Source of the DNA: Candidatus Gastranaerophilales bacterium
GTDB lineage: Bacteria > Cyanobacteriota > Vampirovibrionia > Gastranaerophilales > Gastranaerophilaceae
Direction: 5' to 3'
DNA length: 36,820 nucleotides
NCBI GenBank assembly: GCA_944326125.1
Contig: CALVCR010000051.1
Location: 1 to 36,820 of the forward strand
Every line of letters starts with the position of its first letter. Position 1 is the first letter of the stretch. The translations under genes and the position numbers were made by a program. The notes below the pieces were generated by a model, which worked only from the letters and a program-made list of their open reading frames with translations, was not told where the DNA came from and made no database searches. Below, piece by piece: positions 22,300 to 28,844 of this stretch.

Positions 22300-22887
22300 T
22301 TAACCTTCGGTGGTTTCAAATACAACTTCTTGAGGAGGTTCTTCGGTATTATGATTTTCCATTTCTTCCGGATTGGAAACTTTTTTAGAACGTTTTTTCT
22401 TAGGTTTAGGTGCCTCTTCTGTTTGTTCATCTTTTGTTTCATCTGTTTCGGAGGTTTCCGTCTCCTTATTTTCTTCAGAATTTTCAGAGTCTTCTATTTC
22501 TTCATTGTTTTCTTCTTCTTCTTCTTCTTCTTCTTCAGAATTTTCAATCTCTTCTGATTCTGTTTGAGAAGCTTTTATTGCTTCTTCAATTTCGTCTTCG
22601 TCTTTAGCCCGAATAACAGGAATAGATAGCATTAAAGCAACCTGTTCGCCTTCCTGCTCGAAATTGAGTTCAAGAAGTTCTTTATCCATTTCGAGATATT
22701 TAGAAAGAAGGTCAATTAATTCGCCTCTCATTTGTTCCAGAATTTTTGGAGTCAGGTTAGTTCTGTCCTGCATAAGAACAAGTTTAAGCCTGTTTGCGGC
22801 TACTGCTTTAGAAGGACCTTCCCCTTGTTCTTCCTGTGGTCTGAAAAACCTTGCTACTGTATTATAAATATCAGAGAAAAGTCCCAT
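22300..22887 (-). CDS. minE: Cell division topological specificity factor MinE with long acidic extension
   Basis: A 195-residue protein, about twice the usual MinE length. Residues 1-15 (MGLFSDIYNTVARFF) form the amphipathic membrane-targeting start. Residues about 30-100 are the MinD-binding and dimerisation part: AANRLKLVLMQDRTNLTPKILEQMRGELIDLLSKYLEMD, followed by beta strands. From about 105 the chain becomes an extremely acidic low-complexity tail with nine consecutive Glu (118-126), then a short basic block PKPKKKRSKK near 165 and an acidic end. MinE stimulates MinD ATPase to drive pole-to-pole or static patterning of the division inhibitor. Start is one base after minD. The tail may be a spacer, a binding platform or a charge regulator of membrane contact. 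Confidence 0.88.
   Translation of the reverse strand: MGLFSDIYNTVARFFRPQEEQGEGPSKAVAANRLKLVLMQDRTNLTPKILEQMRGELIDLLSKYLEMDKELLELNFEQEGEQVALMLSIPVIRAKDEDEIEEAIKASQTESEEIENSEEEEEEEEENNEEIEDSENSEENKETETSETDETKDEQTEEAPKPKKKRSKKVSNPEEMENHNTEEPPQEVVFETTEG
22510..22536. repeat. TTC (GAA) microsatellite in minE, nine units
   Basis: Nine perfect TTC units on the plus strand encode nine Glu residues in MinE on the minus strand. Length changes would stay in frame, so it can vary between strains without breaking the gene. Confidence 0.95.
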
Positions 22888-22888
22888 T

Positions 22889-23701
22889 TTACACCTTCGC
22901 TTTCAGTTTAGCAAACACATTTTTAATTTTAGCCATAAAGCCTTTTGGTTCGTCTAAGTCCAAAAACGGAACTTCTTCGCCGAGAATTCTTTGAGCTACG
23001 TTTCTGTAAGCTTTACCTGCCATAGAATTTTCATCATTAACAATAGGTTCACCTTTGTTTGTAGAAGTAATAATTCCTGTGTCTTCCGGAATTATACCGA
23101 TGAGCGGGCAAGAAAGTATTTCTACAACATCATCAACACTCATCATATCATTTGATTTTATTAAGTTTGGACGAACTCTGTTTAGAAGCAGTTTGTAACT
23201 TTTTATTTCTTCTTTTGCTTCCAATAAGCCGATGATTCTGTCTGCGTCACGGATAGCGGACATTTCAGGAGTCGTAACAACGATTGCTTCGCTTGCACCT
23301 GCAACGGCGTTTTGGAACCCTTGTTCAATACCGGCAGGACAGTCGATAAGTACAAAATCATTCTTTTCTTTAAGTTTGTCGCATATGTCTTTTAACTGTT
23401 CTGCATTAACTGCGGATTTATCTCTTGTTTGGGCAGCAGCAAGGAGTGAAAGATTAGGATTCTTTTTATCCTTAACCAGAGCCTGTTTTAATTTGCAGCG
23501 TTCTTCTATAACATCAACTATTGTGTAAACAATTCTGTTTTCAAGACCCAGTAGTAAGTCTAAGTTTCTTAACCCGAGGTCTGTATCAATAAGCACAACT
23601 TTATAGCCTTCTTTAGCCAGGGCAGTCCCTATGTTTGCGCTTGTTGTTGTTTTTCCGACTCCGCCTTTACCGGAGGTTATTACTATTACTCGACCAGTCA
23701 T
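22889..23701 (-). CDS. minD: Septum-site determining ATPase MinD
   Basis: A 270-residue ParA/MinD ATPase: VITSGKGGVGKTTTSANIG at residues 6-24 is the deviant Walker A with the signature Lys, and LIDTDLGLRNLDLLLGLENRIVYTIVDVIE, FVLIDCPAGIEQGF and VVTTPEMSAIRDADRIIGLL are textbook MinD. The end GFMAKIKNVFAKLKAKV forms the amphipathic membrane-targeting helix. It recruits MinC to the membrane to block FtsZ assembly away from midcell. The ATG overlaps the stop codon of minC by one base (TAATG) and minE follows after one base, the normal C-D-E order. Nothing about the enzyme looks unusual. Confidence 0.97.
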   Translation of the reverse strand: MTGRVIVITSGKGGVGKTTTSANIGTALAKEGYKVVLIDTDLGLRNLDLLLGLENRIVYTIVDVIEERCKLKQALVKDKKNPNLSLLAAAQTRDKSAVNAEQLKDICDKLKEKNDFVLIDCPAGIEQGFQNAVAGASEAIVVTTPEMSAIRDADRIIGLLEAKEEIKSYKLLLNRVRPNLIKSNDMMSVDDVVEILSCPLIGIIPEDTGIITSTNKGEPIVNDENSMAGKAYRNVAQRILGEEVPFLDLDEPKGFMAKIKNVFAKLKAKV

Positions 23702-24735
23702 TAATCTCTCCTTAACTTTTTATAAATAACAATTTTGCCTTCTTCAATTTGAGCTTCTTCCGGGGTAAACTCATTTGTTTTTTGAACATAAGGAACATTG
23801 AGAGTATCGTTTCTTCTTGCGTAAAGCCCGGCGATTCTCAATTGGATTGCGTTCAATTTTAATGCTCTTACTTTTGAAGAAATATTTCCTTTAGCTCCGG
23901 CGTGGGCGATTCCGCCTAAAATCCCCCAAACGGTAATATCTCCGTCTGCGATAATTTCGCTTCCCGGGTGGGCATCTCCTATTATAAGGATATTTCCTTC
24001 ATAGGTTACGGTTTGTCCGGACCTAAGAGTTTGATTTATATAAAGAGTCGGAAGTGTTTTTGTATCAATAATATTTTCTTCCGCATCTTGAGGTAAAACA
24101 TCTCCGGTATCAAGCAGGATATATTTGCTGGTTTCTTCATTTGAAATTAACCCTTCATTAACCGCAAGAGTTTCAAAGTCTGTCTCAAAGTTTTCTGAAG
24201 GAATGATCTCTGACAATTCATTGGCTGTTTGTTCCGTATATACGTCCTCGATGCCTTCCAGAGTGCTTATAGGTTCATTGCTTTGCTCTTCAGAGTTTGC
24301 TGTTGCAATATCAGCGTGAACCTCAACAGTTTTGCCTTCTTCAACTTCATCATGAACAGGAGGCTCTTCAACGGCATTTTCTTCTTTTACAACTACCGAC
24401 TCTTCCTGCAAGTTGCTTGGTGAAGCGACATAAGATTCCATATCTGTGCTTTCGCCAACCTTAGAGACAATTATACCGAGGCTTACAGCTGCAGCATCAG
24501 TTTGCTCTGAGGAGGTGTCTATAAATGCGATTGAAGCATCCATTGATTCAATTAATGCTTTTATACTCAATAACTGAGATTGTTTCAGATCAAGACTTCC
24601 CAGTTTTAAACAAATCCGTTTTCCCTTAACTTCAGGGTGTTCCATTATAGAACTGAGCTCAAATACAAGCTGGGTGGTATTCATAGCATTGCTTAAGTCT
24701 ATAATGAAGCCATTCTCAACAAAACCTTTTTCCAT
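23701..24735 (-). CDS. minC: Septum-site determining protein MinC with extended acidic linker
   Basis: A 344-residue division inhibitor, longer than usual (about 230). Residues 1-100 are the N-terminal FtsZ-interacting domain (FIIDLSNAMNTTQLVFELSSIM, MDASIAFIDTS). Residues about 110-225 are a low-complexity linker rich in Glu, Val and Thr, of a type absent in E. coli. Residues about 230-330 are the beta-helical MinD-binding and dimerisation domain: LRSGQTVTYEGNILIIGDAHPGSEIIADGDITVWGILGGIAHAG and VRALKLNAIQLRIAGLY. The conserved R-G-x-A loop that binds MinD reads GGIA here. It is first in the min operon, 87 bases from the MCE gene end. The acidic linker parallels the acidic MinE tail. Confidence 0.92.
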   Translation of the reverse strand: MEKGFVENGFIIDLSNAMNTTQLVFELSSIMEHPEVKGKRICLKLGSLDLKQSQLLSIKALIESMDASIAFIDTSSEQTDAAAVSLGIIVSKVGESTDMESYVASPSNLQEESVVVKEENAVEEPPVHDEVEEGKTVEVHADIATANSEEQSNEPISTLEGIEDVYTEQTANELSEIIPSENFETDFETLAVNEGLISNEETSKYILLDTGDVLPQDAEENIIDTKTLPTLYINQTLRSGQTVTYEGNILIIGDAHPGSEIIADGDITVWGILGGIAHAGAKGNISSKVRALKLNAIQLRIAGLYARRNDTLNVPYVQKTNEFTPEEAQIEEGKIVIYKKLRRD

Positions 24736-24768
24736 TTAATATACCCAATATAAACTACCACTGAAAAA

Positions 24769-24797
24769 AGGATATCCCAAAGATTTTTTCAATTCAA
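24769..24797 (-). promoter_or_regulatory. Promoter of the min operon
   Basis: On the minus strand TTGAAT, 17 bases and TATCCT lie about 35 bases before the minC ATG. Spacing is ideal, the hexamers moderate. Confidence 0.42.
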
Positions 24798-24822
24798 TAA
24801 AGTGTATCGGATTGTAACGATT

Positions 24823-25677
24823 TTACTTTGTACTCATTGTTTTGCCAAAAAATAACCTCAGACCGCCGCCTCTTTTCTGAAGGGTGTTCCCGATACCTAT
24901 AATAATATCATTGATGTTGTTTGTAATGATGTTAATATTCCTTATAACACAATTAACAAGATTAACACTTGTGTTATTAACCTTATCTGTTATACCTGTA
25001 ATATTTTGGGTCGTGAGAACCAGATTTTCACTTGTTCTTTCTAAGTTATAAAGTGTTGAGGAAATAGAATTTCCTTTTATAGAGTCTTTTACTTCATAAG
25101 ACATGTCTGAAAAATTTCTTGTTGCCACAGTCAGGTTATCTGCAGCTTCATTCAAGGACGGCTTTACATCAATTAAGATGGAATTTAGTGTATCAATCAT
25201 TTCTGTAAGAGAATCAAAGGTTTTTCCGGCAGCTACTATTGTTCCGTTAAGATTTTCTTTTATTTCATCCAGTCCGCCGTTCTTTGCCTGATCTTGCAAA
25301 TAAGTTTCAAAATTTATCCCTTTTTGCCCTTCTATCAAAGAGTTGCTCCTAAGGTTTGCAAGATACGGGCTGTTCGGGTATACAAGTTCGATATAATCTT
25401 TTTTATCCTTTCTTCTAATTATCGCATATGTGTTTTCAGGCAGTTTAAGATTTTTCAACCTTATTTTTAAATCTACTCTTGTAGATTGATAATCCGGTCC
25501 CGGGTAAACTTTAGAAGTATGTCCGAGTTTAAACCCTTTATAAAAAACCGGCAGACTTCCCTTAAAAGGCTCCAGTTCTTTAAAATCAACTGTTATACGA
25601 ATTTGTCCCATTAAGTAGATTATGTAAATAATAAGTGCTGCTATGACTAAAATATAAATAAAAAATTCTTTCTTCAT
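24823..25677 (-). CDS. MCE-domain lipid transport protein (MlaD-like)
   Basis: A 284-residue membrane-anchored MCE protein. Residues 5-23 (FFIYILVIAALIIYIIYLMG) form a single N-terminal membrane helix. Residues about 28-110 are the MCE beta-barrel core: ITVDFKELEPFKGSLPVFYKGFKLGHTSKVYPG, then VDLKIRLKNLKLPENTYAIIRR. The remainder is a long helical region with many Asn and Thr, as in proteins that form a tunnel for phospholipids between membranes. It lacks adjacent ABC ATPase and permease genes (MlaF/MlaE), which must lie elsewhere. It follows a secreted protein and a degenerate peptidase-like protein on the same strand, suggesting an envelope-maintenance cluster. A promoter of its own in the 63-base gap was not found. 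Confidence 0.85.
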   Translation of the reverse strand: MKKEFFIYILVIAALIIYIIYLMGQIRITVDFKELEPFKGSLPVFYKGFKLGHTSKVYPGPDYQSTRVDLKIRLKNLKLPENTYAIIRRKDKKDYIELVYPNSPYLANLRSNSLIEGQKGINFETYLQDQAKNGGLDEIKENLNGTIVAAGKTFDSLTEMIDTLNSILIDVKPSLNEAADNLTVATRNFSDMSYEVKDSIKGNSISSTLYNLERTSENLVLTTQNITGITDKVNNTSVNLVNCVIRNINIITNNINDIIIGIGNTLQKRGGGLRLFFGKTMSTK

Positions 25678-25740
25678 AAAAGAATTATTATTTTATTAAT
25701 AAACAGAAAACATCCCTAAGAGGTTATATCTTATAGTCTA

Positions 25741-26310
25741 TTATTTCCAGTTAGGAAAATAATAGACAACTATTGTATCTCCGGTTGAAATTTTTGCATG
25801 TCCGCCTTTGATAAAGTTAGTAAGTGATCCGGTAGGAGGAAGCGGGGTCAATGCCCACTTTAATGGCAGTACCCAATAAGTTCTGTTGCAGCCTGATTTT
25901 TTATAATCCGCAAGAATTCTTGATGATTTAAGATTTTGGAATTTAAAATCATCAAGATAGATGTAGTATGGAATTCCGTTCATTCCGCTGTCAACGACAA
26001 GTTTAATTTCTGCTGTTACGGGTTCTCCGCGTTTTACAATAAGCTTATCATTATGATAAACGTTTTTTATTGCTTTTAAGTTGATAATCTGTCCTTCCTT
26101 TGCGGAACCGTCTTTCGTTGAGATATCTGTTACTACACGAAGATAAATCGGAATCCTTTCCGTATCTGAAAAGTCATAGTCAGTAAACGTTTCAGGTTTA
26201 TCAAATTTTCTTCCTGCCAAAAATTCATCAACAAGAAAATCTTTTTCGATTGCGGATACACTCAACGGAAAAATTATTAACGTAAAAAGTATAATCAATA
26301 ACTTATTCAT
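25741..26310 (-). CDS. Secreted hypothetical protein of the MCE cluster
   Basis: A 189-residue protein with a signal peptide: MNKLLIILFTLIIFPLSVSA, cleaved probably after about residue 20. The mature part has beta-rich repeats of charge (IPIYLRVVTDISTKDGSAKEGQI, LIVKRGEPVTAEIKLVVDSGMNG) and ends with VVYYFPNWK. I do not recognise the family. A surface or periplasmic beta-sandwich is plausible. Its start overlaps the end of the M48-like gene by 8 bases and it ends 63 bases before the MCE gene, so the three are likely one operon acting at the envelope. Confidence 0.72.
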   Translation of the reverse strand: MNKLLIILFTLIIFPLSVSAIEKDFLVDEFLAGRKFDKPETFTDYDFSDTERIPIYLRVVTDISTKDGSAKEGQIINLKAIKNVYHNDKLIVKRGEPVTAEIKLVVDSGMNGIPYYIYLDDFKFQNLKSSRILADYKKSGCNRTYWVLPLKWALTPLPPTGSLTNFIKGGHAKISTGDTIVVYYFPNWK

Positions 26311-26992
26311 AATTTACCTTTTCGGAAGATTTACTTCTTATTTTAGATTCCAAAAGTTTTCTGTTATTAACAGAGTTGAGAAGAAAATTCTGATAAACAG
26401 GATTTTCTAAATAAGTATTATTTTCAAGAAAATACGGGTACTTTGTAAAAATGTACTCATATATATTTGCAAGTCTTTTCGAAGTTAGATTATGATTCGA
26501 GAATCTGTCAAAACGCCTTTGCGGGCAGGATTTGTTTATAAAAGTAATAAGTCCGAGAGGGTTGTATCCGGCTTTTACCATAAAATCAACCGCTCTTTTA
26601 TCTGCTACCATTTCATATTTTTTAGGAGCCATTTTTACCTGCGCAGCACTGACCATTCCTCCCCATGCTCCGTCAAAAGATTTTAATGCGTCTGATATTT
26701 TTCTTGATAGTAATGCTGCAACTTCATCTTCGTATTCAACATACTTTAATGTATCATCATAAACAATAATCTGGCGTTTGGTAAGTTCAGGGACTCCTTT
26801 ATATTTCTTATCATCTTTTGAGTAAGTAAAAACAATCCGCTTATCAATTTTATTTGAATTTAGAATCTTTACTCCAATATTACTAATTTGGTTTTGAATA
26901 GTAATTTCTTGTGTGATTTCTTCCTCGCTTGCAGCATAAACTCCGCAGTACATTGATAACATTGCTAGTAAAATAAAAATCTTTTTCAACAT
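26303..26992 (-). CDS. Degenerate M48-peptidase-like secreted protein (catalytic site lost)
   Basis: A 229-residue exported protein: MLKKIFILLAMLSMYCGVYA is a signal peptide. The central part resembles the M48/BepA-Oma1 metalloprotease fold. VEYEDEVAALLSRKISDAL aligns with the usual DELAAVLAHEISHVL, and KYEMVADKRAVDFMVKAGYNPLGLITFINK aligns with the downstream E-x-x-AD...AGY(D/N)P block. In the active-site helix the H-E-x-x-H reads RKISD, so both zinc His and the catalytic Glu are missing. It should be inactive as a protease and may act as a chaperone or regulator. An AAGGAG site precedes the ATG, and a promoter lies just upstream. It heads the three-gene envelope unit. Confidence 0.72.
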   Translation of the reverse strand: MLKKIFILLAMLSMYCGVYAASEEEITQEITIQNQISNIGVKILNSNKIDKRIVFTYSKDDKKYKGVPELTKRQIIVYDDTLKYVEYEDEVAALLSRKISDALKSFDGAWGGMVSAAQVKMAPKKYEMVADKRAVDFMVKAGYNPLGLITFINKSCPQRRFDRFSNHNLTSKRLANIYEYIFTKYPYFLENNTYLENPVYQNFLLNSVNNRKLLESKIRSKSSEKVNYE

Positions 26993-27008
26993 AACAGCTC
27001 CTTAAGTT

Positions 27009-27036
27009 ATTATAACAGATTCCTATTTCTGGTAAA
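27009..27036 (-). promoter_or_regulatory. Promoter of the envelope (M48-like/MCE) cluster
   Basis: On the minus strand TTTACC, 16 bases and a perfect TATAAT, with TG one base before it, end 17 bases upstream of the M48-like ATG. Confidence 0.55.
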
Positions 27037-27041
27037 AGGTT

Positions 27042-27608
27042 CTAAAATATTTCTGCTAAAACCTTTCTTCTGTGCGGAATGTCTCGATGAATTGTTTCAA
27101 ATAAAGATATAATAAAACTTTTGATTTCATCTTTTGAAGGTACTTTAGGTTTATATCCTATATAATATAAATCCATAGGCAGGGCTCCTTCTTTGTTTGG
27201 ATACAAATAATTTAAATCAATTTTTTTTGCACCGTGCATATCATAGAAACGAATCCTTCTAATTGTATTGTAATTGTTTGGGTCAGGTTTTTCTACTTCT
27301 AAAAAACAGCCATCTTTATCAAGATAGTAGTCCCTCAGCATATCGAGAATTTCACCTCCAAAACCTTTTCCCTGACGGACTTTGAATATAGCAATATAAT
27401 CCAGAAAAATATATTTTTCATTCTTGAAAATTAAACAGTATCCAACTGGAACTGAATTTTCTTCTGCAATAATAGCATCATAAATACCTTCATCAATTAG
27501 ATCTGCAAAAGTTTGAAAAGACTTAAGTTCCGAAAGGGGAAATTGTTCCAGCATATCATGATATATGCCATGGAAATCTTCACTTTTGATTTTTCTAAAA
27601 TTTAGCAT
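27042..27608 (-). CDS. GNAT-family N-acetyltransferase
   Basis: A 188-residue acetyltransferase. The acetyl-CoA-binding motif Q/R-x-x-G-x-G is seen as VRQGKGFGGEIL near residue 77, after the strands IIAEENSVPVGYCLIFKNEKYIFLDYIAIFK. LEVEKPDPNNYNTIRRIRFYDMHGAKK is the usual second part with the conserved Tyr. The substrate is unknown. It is transcribed away from the MarR gene, and the two share a palindromic operator region. The -10 box (TATGTA at 27615-27620) sits just upstream and no Shine-Dalgarno is present, so the messenger may be leaderless. Coregulation with marR is likely. Confidence 0.82.
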   Translation of the reverse strand: MLNFRKIKSEDFHGIYHDMLEQFPLSELKSFQTFADLIDEGIYDAIIAEENSVPVGYCLIFKNEKYIFLDYIAIFKVRQGKGFGGEILDMLRDYYLDKDGCFLEVEKPDPNNYNTIRRIRFYDMHGAKKIDLNYLYPNKEGALPMDLYYIGYKPKVPSKDEIKSFIISLFETIHRDIPHRRKVLAEIF

Positions 27609-27636
27609 AATTAATACATAGCAAAAATTTTTACTC

Positions 27637-27665
27637 TTGACAATAGTTAGATATCTAACTATAAT
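27637..27665 (+). promoter_or_regulatory. Consensus promoter with MarR operator in its spacer
   Basis: TTGACA (27637-27642), 17 bases and TATAAT (27660-27665): a perfect consensus promoter for marR. The 20-bp perfect palindrome ATAGTTAGATATCTAACTAT (27643-27662) fills the spacer and overlaps the -10, so bound repressor would block RNA polymerase. The likely -35 of the opposite GNAT promoter (27638-27643) lies here too. Confidence 0.88.
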
Positions 27666-27674
27666 ACTTGTATT

Positions 27675-28094
27675 ATGAATGATACCATTTCTGTGATAGC
27701 AAGAATACGAGAAGAGGCAAACAAGCTTATTTTGACCGAACTTGAAAGGGCTGGTTTATCTGGTATTGTTCCTTCTCACGGAGATATAATTGCAGTTTTG
27801 CTTGAAGAGAAAATATGTACAATGAAAACTCTTGCAGACAGAATTCACAGAACAAAAGCAACTTTAACGGTTTTGGTTGACAAGCTTGAGAAGCAGGGAT
27901 TTTTAGCAAGGCAAAAATCTACAGAGGACAATCGGGTTGTTTATATAGCTCTAACTCCTAAAGGCAAGGCATTAAAACCTGTTTTTGAACAAATTTCTGC
28001 AAAGCTTAATAATAAGGCTTTTGAAGGAATTGAAAATAAAACTTTGGTGGAGCTGAATGTTTTATTAAAAAAAATATATAAAAATCTGCAGTAA
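27675..28094 (+). CDS. MarR-family transcriptional regulator
   Basis: A 139-residue winged-helix protein. Helices ANKLILTELERAGLSGIVPSHGDIIAVLL lead to the recognition region MKTLADRIHRTKATLTVLVDKLEKQGFLARQKSTEDNR, with the wing containing the family motif DNRVVYIALTPKGK. The ATG begins 10 bases after the -10 box, so a normal start site would give a leader of only about 3 bases; there is no Shine-Dalgarno. It is probably autorepressed through the palindrome in its own promoter. A second copy of the palindrome sits between it and the downstream cupin gene, indicating that it also controls that gene. MarR proteins usually respond to phenolic or oxidant ligands. Confidence 0.88.
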   Translation: MNDTISVIARIREEANKLILTELERAGLSGIVPSHGDIIAVLLEEKICTMKTLADRIHRTKATLTVLVDKLEKQGFLARQKSTEDNRVVYIALTPKGKALKPVFEQISAKLNNKAFEGIENKTLVELNVLLKKIYKNLQ

Positions 28095-28109
28095 AATTTT
28101 TTAACCAAA

Positions 28110-28127
28110 TAGTTAGATGTCTAACTA
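28110..28127 (+). promoter_or_regulatory. Second MarR operator, before the cupin gene
   Basis: TAGTTAGATGTCTAACTA is palindromic except for the two central bases and matches the operator at 27643-27662. It lies 20 bases before the cupin ATG, just upstream of the AGAAAGGAAG ribosome-binding site. Confidence 0.82.
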
Positions 28128-28146
28128 AAAAGAAAGGAAGGTAATT

Positions 28147-28611
28147 ATGAACACACTATTTAATTTGGCAGATGAATCAAAACAACTTGAAAACAAAATT
28201 GTGGGGGACAATTTTTCAATGATTGATCTTGGGGGTCTGGAAAGTCTTAAGGATTATGTATGTGAAAACAGGGATTTAAATCTTAAAAATACAGGTAAAG
28301 TATTTATTCATGAACTGTTAGGACTAACAGGCTCTGAAATTTCGCTTAATTATATTCCTGCAGGAAGTAAGGCATCTTTCAGTCATAAACATAAAGAAAA
28401 TGAGGAAGTCTATATGGTGTTAAAAGGCGAAGGTTTAATGGAAATTGACGGTAAAATATTAAAGATAAAAGCAGGTTTCGTGGTTAAAGTTTCTCCGGCT
28501 GCTGTAAGAAAAATTGAAAGCACGGAAGGCTCTGATTTGGTTGTTGTGATTATTCAGACCAGAGCAGGATCGTTAGAACAATTTACGCTTGATGATGCAG
28601 AAATTGTTTAA
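28147..28611 (+). CDS. Cupin-domain protein under MarR control
   Basis: A 154-residue small beta-barrel protein. IHELLGLTGSEISLNYIPAGS leads into HKHKENEEVYMVLKGEGLMEIDG, the first cupin motif with its metal-binding His/Glu set, followed by the second motif region with VKVSPAAVRKIE. The second-motif His is replaced, so metal binding may be partial. It could be a small-molecule isomerase, a dioxygenase-like protein or a sensor. The gene has a strong GGAAGG ribosome-binding site, its own MarR operator and a terminator directly after its stop codon. With marR it forms a compact regulated unit, probably a stress or xenobiotic response. Confidence 0.82.
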   Translation: MNTLFNLADESKQLENKIVGDNFSMIDLGGLESLKDYVCENRDLNLKNTGKVFIHELLGLTGSEISLNYIPAGSKASFSHKHKENEEVYMVLKGEGLMEIDGKILKIKAGFVVKVSPAAVRKIESTEGSDLVVVIIQTRAGSLEQFTLDDAEIV

Positions 28612-28618
28612 TTAATTT

Positions 28619-28651
28619 AACGGAGTGAAAATTTATTTTCACTCCGTTTTT
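28619..28651 (+). terminator. Intrinsic terminator of the marR-cupin unit
   Basis: A 13-bp perfect stem AACGGAGTGAAAA/TTTTCACTCCGTT with a 4-base loop followed by TTTT, 8 bases after the cupin stop. Confidence 0.93.
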
Positions 28652-28800
28652 AACAAAATTATTTCCTTATTGCTTGGTCTTGGCTCTTATGTTCAGTTTT
28701 TGTGCGGGTAGTATATAATTAAGTAAGAGTTTTTTTATATTCAAAAATAACTTTGTAAAGAAAAATTTTGCTAGTAATATTTTTTCTTTTCGGGTTTAAT

Positions 28801-28806
28801 TATACT
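28801..28806 (+). promoter_or_regulatory. Possible -10 box of pgi
   Basis: TATACT lies 38 bases before the pgi ATG, which has a strong AAGGAGGG ribosome-binding site. An alternative TATAAT is at 28714-28719. Both have weak -35 partners. Confidence 0.35.
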
Positions 28807-28844
28807 ATTAGAGGATAAATACTTGTAAATTATAAGGAGGGAAG

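Noticed and set aside
22252-22557. Phe-rich plus-strand open frame opposite minE
   Set aside because: It is the antisense shadow of the acidic MinE tail; TTC repeats read as Phe or Leu runs. No ribosome-binding site or protein-like composition.
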